Part shown: positions 6,410 to 9,249 of the stretch, in pieces
Layout of the letters: each line of letters begins with the position of its first letter
How positions within the stretch are numbered: the stretch's first letter is position 1
Assembly: GCA_017550775.1 (NCBI GenBank)
Contig: JAFZOA010000114.1
Span: 1 to 9,249, forward strand
Direction: 5' to 3'
Source: Ruminiclostridium sp.
GTDB lineage: Bacteria; Bacillota_A; Clostridia; Oscillospirales; Ruminococcaceae
DNA: 9,249 nucleotides
Translations under genes and position numbers: made by a program
The notes under the pieces: model-generated
The model's database searches: none
Told to the model about the DNA's origin: nothing
Seen by the model: only the letters and a program-made list of their open reading frames with translations

Positions 6410-6439
6410 AAAAAAGCTCCGGCAGAGACCTGCCGGAGC
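6410..6439 (-). terminator. Intrinsic terminator of the sugar ABC transporter operon
   Basis: GCTCCGGCAG (6416-6425) pairs perfectly with CTGCCGGAGC (6430-6439) around a 4-base loop. On the minus strand a run of six Ts (6415-6410) follows, then GTTGTTT. It begins 13 bases after the stop of permease 2 and lies about 60 bases upstream of the deaminase promoter, separating the two minus-strand units. Confidence 0.93.
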
Positions 6440-6452
6440 ATATTCTGTGCAA

Positions 6453-7331
6453 TTAACCCTTTACACTTCCGAGAGTTACACCACCGATGATGAACTTCGA
6501 GAGGAAGAGGTAAACTATTACAACGGGAACGATCGCGAGGAGGATTATCATGTAAACCTCACCCATATCGCCTGCCTGGGAGTTGATACGAGAACGTACA
6601 ACTGCAAGCATGATAGGAAGCGTGAACATTTCCTTCTTGTTGAGGATAAGTGCGGGAGTGAAGTAGTTGTTCCACGATGCAACGAACGCGAAGATCATCT
6701 GAACGGCAAGAGCCGGCTTTAAGATAGGAAGGCAGATGAAGTTGTAGGTTCTGAACTCGTTGGAACCGTCAACACGAGCAGCTTCAACTATTTCAAGCGG
6801 AAGCGTACTGTCGATATACTGCTTCATGTAGAAGTATGTTGCGGGAGCCGCGATAGCCGGAACTATCAGAGGCCAGTAGGTGTTTGTAAGTCCGAGGTTG
6901 TTTACGAGCTGTACAAAACCGAGAGCGCCGACCTGTGTGGGGATCATCATGATAAGGATGATAGCCTTATGGATGACATTTCTGCCCTTGAAGTCATAAA
7001 CGCATACACCGTAAGCTGTCATAGCGGAGAAATACGTTGTAAAGATACAAGTAAGAGCCGCAACTATGAAGCTGTTGAGCATACCCTGGGGAAGGAAGAA
7101 GAGGTTCGTATCGTTCCACGCGGTACCGAAGTTTGTGAAGAAGTAATCCTTCGGGAGCGCGGAGAAGCCTGTCTGTAATTCGAGATTGCTTCTGGAAGCG
7201 TTAACTATCAGGAGATAGAAGGAGAAGAGGCTGAGTATTGTTACAAAGACAAGGAATATGTAAGAAACAAGTCTTGCTATGAACAGACCGGTCTTGTTGC
7301 CCTTGTCGATATATTCCATTCTGCTTGGCAT
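6453..7331 (-). CDS. Carbohydrate ABC transporter permease 2 (MalG/UgpE type)
   Basis: This 292-residue inner-membrane protein is one half of the channel of a sugar importer. It has about six hydrophobic segments: near 17-43, 86-110, 122-143, 152-168, 205-228 and 258-282. The cytoplasmic EAA loop that docks the ATPase reads EAARVDGSNEF (183-193), followed by the usual LPILKP. These and the length are typical of the MalG-like subunit. A GGGAGG ribosome binding site lies 9 bases before the ATG, inside the end of the permease 1 gene, and the permease 1 stop overlaps this start by one base (TAATG), indicating coupled translation. It is the last gene of the operon. The substrate is not readable from the permease; plant-derived oligosaccharides are a guess from the neighbouring glycosidase. 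Confidence 0.94.
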   Translation of the reverse strand: MPSRMEYIDKGNKTGLFIARLVSYIFLVFVTILSLFSFYLLIVNASRSNLELQTGFSALPKDYFFTNFGTAWNDTNLFFLPQGMLNSFIVAALTCIFTTYFSAMTAYGVCVYDFKGRNVIHKAIILIMMIPTQVGALGFVQLVNNLGLTNTYWPLIVPAIAAPATYFYMKQYIDSTLPLEIVEAARVDGSNEFRTYNFICLPILKPALAVQMIFAFVASWNNYFTPALILNKKEMFTLPIMLAVVRSRINSQAGDMGEVYMIILLAIVPVVIVYLFLSKFIIGGVTLGSVKG

Positions 7332-8290
7332 TACTTCTTACCTCCCTTTTTCTCTTTCTTCGGTTCGGTAGTTCTGAATACTACGAAGCTCAGAATACCT
7401 GTGATTATAAAGAGTATTACAGAAAGCGCACCCGCCATACCATAGTTCTTACTGAGACCGATATGCTGGTTCAGTGACATGACAAGCGTTCTTGTCGTAC
7501 CGTTAGGAGCACCGTTACCATTTGTTATGATCTGCGGTACGTCGAACATCTGAAGTCCGCCTATAAGCGCTGTGATAACAACATAAATAAGTATCGGCAT
7601 AAGGAGCGGGAGGGTGATCTTGAAGAATACCTGACCGGAGTTTGCGCCGTCGATCGCAGCAGCCTCAAACAGGCTCTGGTCTATACCCATGATACCCGCC
7701 ATGAGAAGGATCGTGGTATTACCGAACCACATCAGGAAGTTTATGAACGCGATGATAGATCTTGCAGACCATTCCTCGTTGAAGAACAGAATAGCTTCTC
7801 CGCCGTTTGCGGTAATGATCTGGTTGATCGGTCCTATAGCACCGAAGATCTGGAAGAACAGCATTGAAAACGCCGACGCCATTATCAGGTTAGGCATATA
7901 AATGACTGTCTTGAAGAAGCCCTGCCCCTTTATTTTCAGTCTCTCGCTCGTAAAAATGACTGCGAGCAGAAGAGCGAAAACAATCTGCGGAACAGCGCCC
8001 ATTATCCACATTATAATAGTGTTGGCGGTGTTGTTGAAGATCTCAATTTTGCCGTCAGAACGAGGTGTGAACAAAGTCACAAAGTTATCAAATCCGATAA
8101 AATTAGGACCTATCTGCTTCAGACCGTCAAGATAATTTTCAAATAAGGAATTGTAAAACGTAGAAAGCAACGGTAAAAGCGAGCAGAAGATATAAACAAT
8201 AATAAACGGTGCAATGAAGAAATAACCCCAGCCCGCATAGCTTATCGTCTTATGTCTTTTCACCGGTGCATTTGAAGTTGTCGAACTCAT
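7331..8290 (-). CDS. Carbohydrate ABC transporter permease 1 (MalF/LacF type)
   Basis: This 319-residue inner-membrane protein is the partner permease of the sugar importer. After a short basic N-terminus there are about six hydrophobic segments, near 18-44, 90-114, 128-152, 177-201, 228-249 and 284-305. The EAA loop reads EAAAIDGANSGQ (209-220) and is followed by ITLPLLMP (225-232), as in MalF-like proteins. The C-terminus is lysine-rich (KKEKKGGKK), and its GGA/GGT codons help form the ribosome binding site of permease 2. Its own ribosome binding site is GAGAGG, about 10 bases before the ATG. It lies 99 bases after the binding-protein gene, across a hairpin. No ATPase gene follows, so the pair may use an ATPase encoded elsewhere, as sugar importers of this class often do (shared MsiK-type ATPase). 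Confidence 0.94.
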   Translation of the reverse strand: MSSTTSNAPVKRHKTISYAGWGYFFIAPFIIVYIFCSLLPLLSTFYNSLFENYLDGLKQIGPNFIGFDNFVTLFTPRSDGKIEIFNNTANTIIMWIMGAVPQIVFALLLAVIFTSERLKIKGQGFFKTVIYMPNLIMASAFSMLFFQIFGAIGPINQIITANGGEAILFFNEEWSARSIIAFINFLMWFGNTTILLMAGIMGIDQSLFEAAAIDGANSGQVFFKITLPLLMPILIYVVITALIGGLQMFDVPQIITNGNGAPNGTTRTLVMSLNQHIGLSKNYGMAGALSVILFIITGILSFVVFRTTEPKKEKKGGKK

Positions 8291-8320
8291 AAGCCGTTAT
8301 CCTCTCATAATTTTTGATTT

Positions 8321-8361
8321 AATTCAAGGGCGAAGCAAGTAGCTTGCCTCGCCCCCGAATT
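8321..8361 (-). other. Intercistronic hairpin between binding-protein and permease genes
   Basis: GGGCGA-A-GCAAG (8328-8339) pairs with CTTGC-C-TCGCCC (8343-8354) around a TAG loop, with one A/C mismatch. The stem is extended by AATTC (8321-8325) with GAATT (8357-8361) after a 2x2 internal loop. On the minus strand no T-tract follows, so full termination is unlikely. A stem of this kind after a binding-protein gene would fit protection of its 3' end or partial attenuation, raising binding protein over permease. That role is inferred. Confidence 0.65.
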
Positions 8362-8389
8362 CAATAATTATTTGTTTTTGTAAGATAAC

Positions 8390-9249
8390 TTACGGAGTGA
8401 TAAGTGCGGGATAGTTGGTCTTGATCTTGTCGTAGAAGTTGAGGAGAGCGGTATCCTTGTCGATGTTGCCGAGGATGTATTCCTTGATAACTTCCTGATA
8501 GCCTTCGTTGCAAGCCTGATCGTAGATGGTAGCGTTCTGCCATACGATATCGCCAGCCATGCCTGCGAATACAGCTACATCATTCTGACCGCCGAGGAAT
8601 TCGGAACCGTAGTTCGGGTCGGAAGCGAACTTCTCGTTAACCTTCTTGTTGTTTGTGAACTGAGCGTCGTTCTTGATCATGTTCTCGCAAACTTCTTCGT
8701 TCTCTGTGAATGCCTGCATTACCTTAGCAACGAGGTCGCCGTTGTCTGTGCCGGTTGCTGCGAGGATCCATGTACCGCCCCAGAAGTGAGCCTGCGGTCC
8801 CTTGCAGATAGCCCAGTCGCCGGATGTGCCGCCGTCAACAGCTGCGCCCATGCAGAAGTTGAAGTACCAAGCGGGTCCGAAGAAGCACATTGCCTTACCG
8901 GAGGAAGCCATTTCAGCGTTCTTGTCAGCATCCCAAACGCCAGGGCAGGTAGCTACGATGTAGCCCTTGTCGAAGTAATCCTTAGCCTGTGTTGTCCACT
9001 TTTCGATTACGTCAGGCATTGTGAGCTCGCCGCCTGTTACCCAAGGACCTGTAGCGTTGTTGGAGAATACACGGTATGTTTCAGCGAAGGAAGCATGCAT
9101 GTAGTAGCCCTTGTCCTTAGCCTTAGCAGCTACTTCGTCGTACTTATCCCAAGAATCGAGAGCCTTCTGAACTTCGTCCGGATCGTCTGTTCCGAGAACG
9201 TCCTTAGCTATAGAACGTCTGTAGATAAGAGCGGACGGGCAGCACTGGA
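8390..9249 (-). CDS. Sugar ABC transporter substrate-binding protein, N-terminus missing
   Basis: The final 285 residues of a family 1 extracellular solute-binding protein are present. The frame is open to the window edge, and the residues before the internal Met at 9100 read YRRSIAKDVLGTDDPDEVQ and then DSWDKYDEVAAKAK, a typical stretch of these proteins, so that Met is not the start. The protein captures a sugar outside the membrane and delivers it to the two permeases. The mature fold is suggested by many aromatic residues that could line a carbohydrate site (GPAWYFNF, HFWGGTW) and by the FYDKIKTNYPALITP end. A lipoprotein signal peptide would be expected but lies outside the window. Codon choice is strongly biased to GCT, AAG and GTT-type codons compared with the glycosidase gene, which fits high expression. 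Ligand identity is unknown; xylo- or cello-oligosaccharides are only plausible. Confidence 0.92.
   Translation of the reverse strand, partial: QCCPSALIYRRSIAKDVLGTDDPDEVQKALDSWDKYDEVAAKAKDKGYYMHASFAETYRVFSNNATGPWVTGGELTMPDVIEKWTTQAKDYFDKGYIVATCPGVWDADKNAEMASSGKAMCFFGPAWYFNFCMGAAVDGGTSGDWAICKGPQAHFWGGTWILAATGTDNGDLVAKVMQAFTENEEVCENMIKNDAQFTNNKKVNEKFASDPNYGSEFLGGQNDVAVFAGMAGDIVWQNATIYDQACNEGYQEVIKEYILGNIDKDTALLNFYDKIKTNYPALITP

Overview
The window looks like chromosome from a low-to-mid GC Gram-positive gut or rumen bacterium of the Oscillospiraceae, most likely Ruminococcus-like. Supporting signs are GGAGG-type ribosome binding sites, two sigma-A promoters with extended -10 boxes, a family 3 glycosidase, a sugar ABC importer whose visible part lacks an ATPase gene, and soluble c-di-GMP enzymes. 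The genus is an inference from protein style; no rRNA is present to confirm it.

Layout, left to right. (1) Bases 1-1723, plus strand: the 3' part of a family 3 glycoside hydrolase, followed by a strong intrinsic terminator. (2) Bases 1724-2147: a gene-free stretch with the terminator, a cluster of GTTGAAT motifs, a near-consensus promoter, and then a MITE-like repeat element of about 200 bp with arms built from 7-bp units. The element lies between the promoter and the ribosome binding site of the next gene. (3) Bases 2148-3830, plus strand: a degenerate GGDEF plus intact EAL protein, predicted to be a c-di-GMP phosphodiesterase. (4) Bases 3846-3884: a 13-bp hairpin serving as a shared terminator. 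(5) Bases 3883-5784, minus strand: a diguanylate cyclase carrying a LacI-type sugar-binding domain but no DNA-binding domain. It is co-transcribed behind a dCMP deaminase (5798-6280) that very probably starts at TTG. (6) Bases 6410-9249, minus strand: a sugar ABC importer operon made of a substrate-binding protein (cut by the window end), permease 1 and permease 2. It ends in a clear terminator and has a T-tract-free hairpin between the binding protein and permease genes.

How the parts may work together: the glycosidase would release sugars from plant oligosaccharides, and the importer would take up sugars or short oligosaccharides. The convergent cyclase/phosphodiesterase pair would make and degrade c-di-GMP, with the cyclase probably gated by an intracellular sugar-like ligand. 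The two c-di-GMP transcription units have closely matching promoters (TTGAAT, 17-bp spacer ending TGTGA, TAnAAT), which fits coordinated expression. A sugar-responsive c-di-GMP circuit beside carbohydrate genes is the most interesting reading, but the functional link is inferred from domains and proximity. No CRISPR array, tRNA, rRNA, phage gene or transposase was found.
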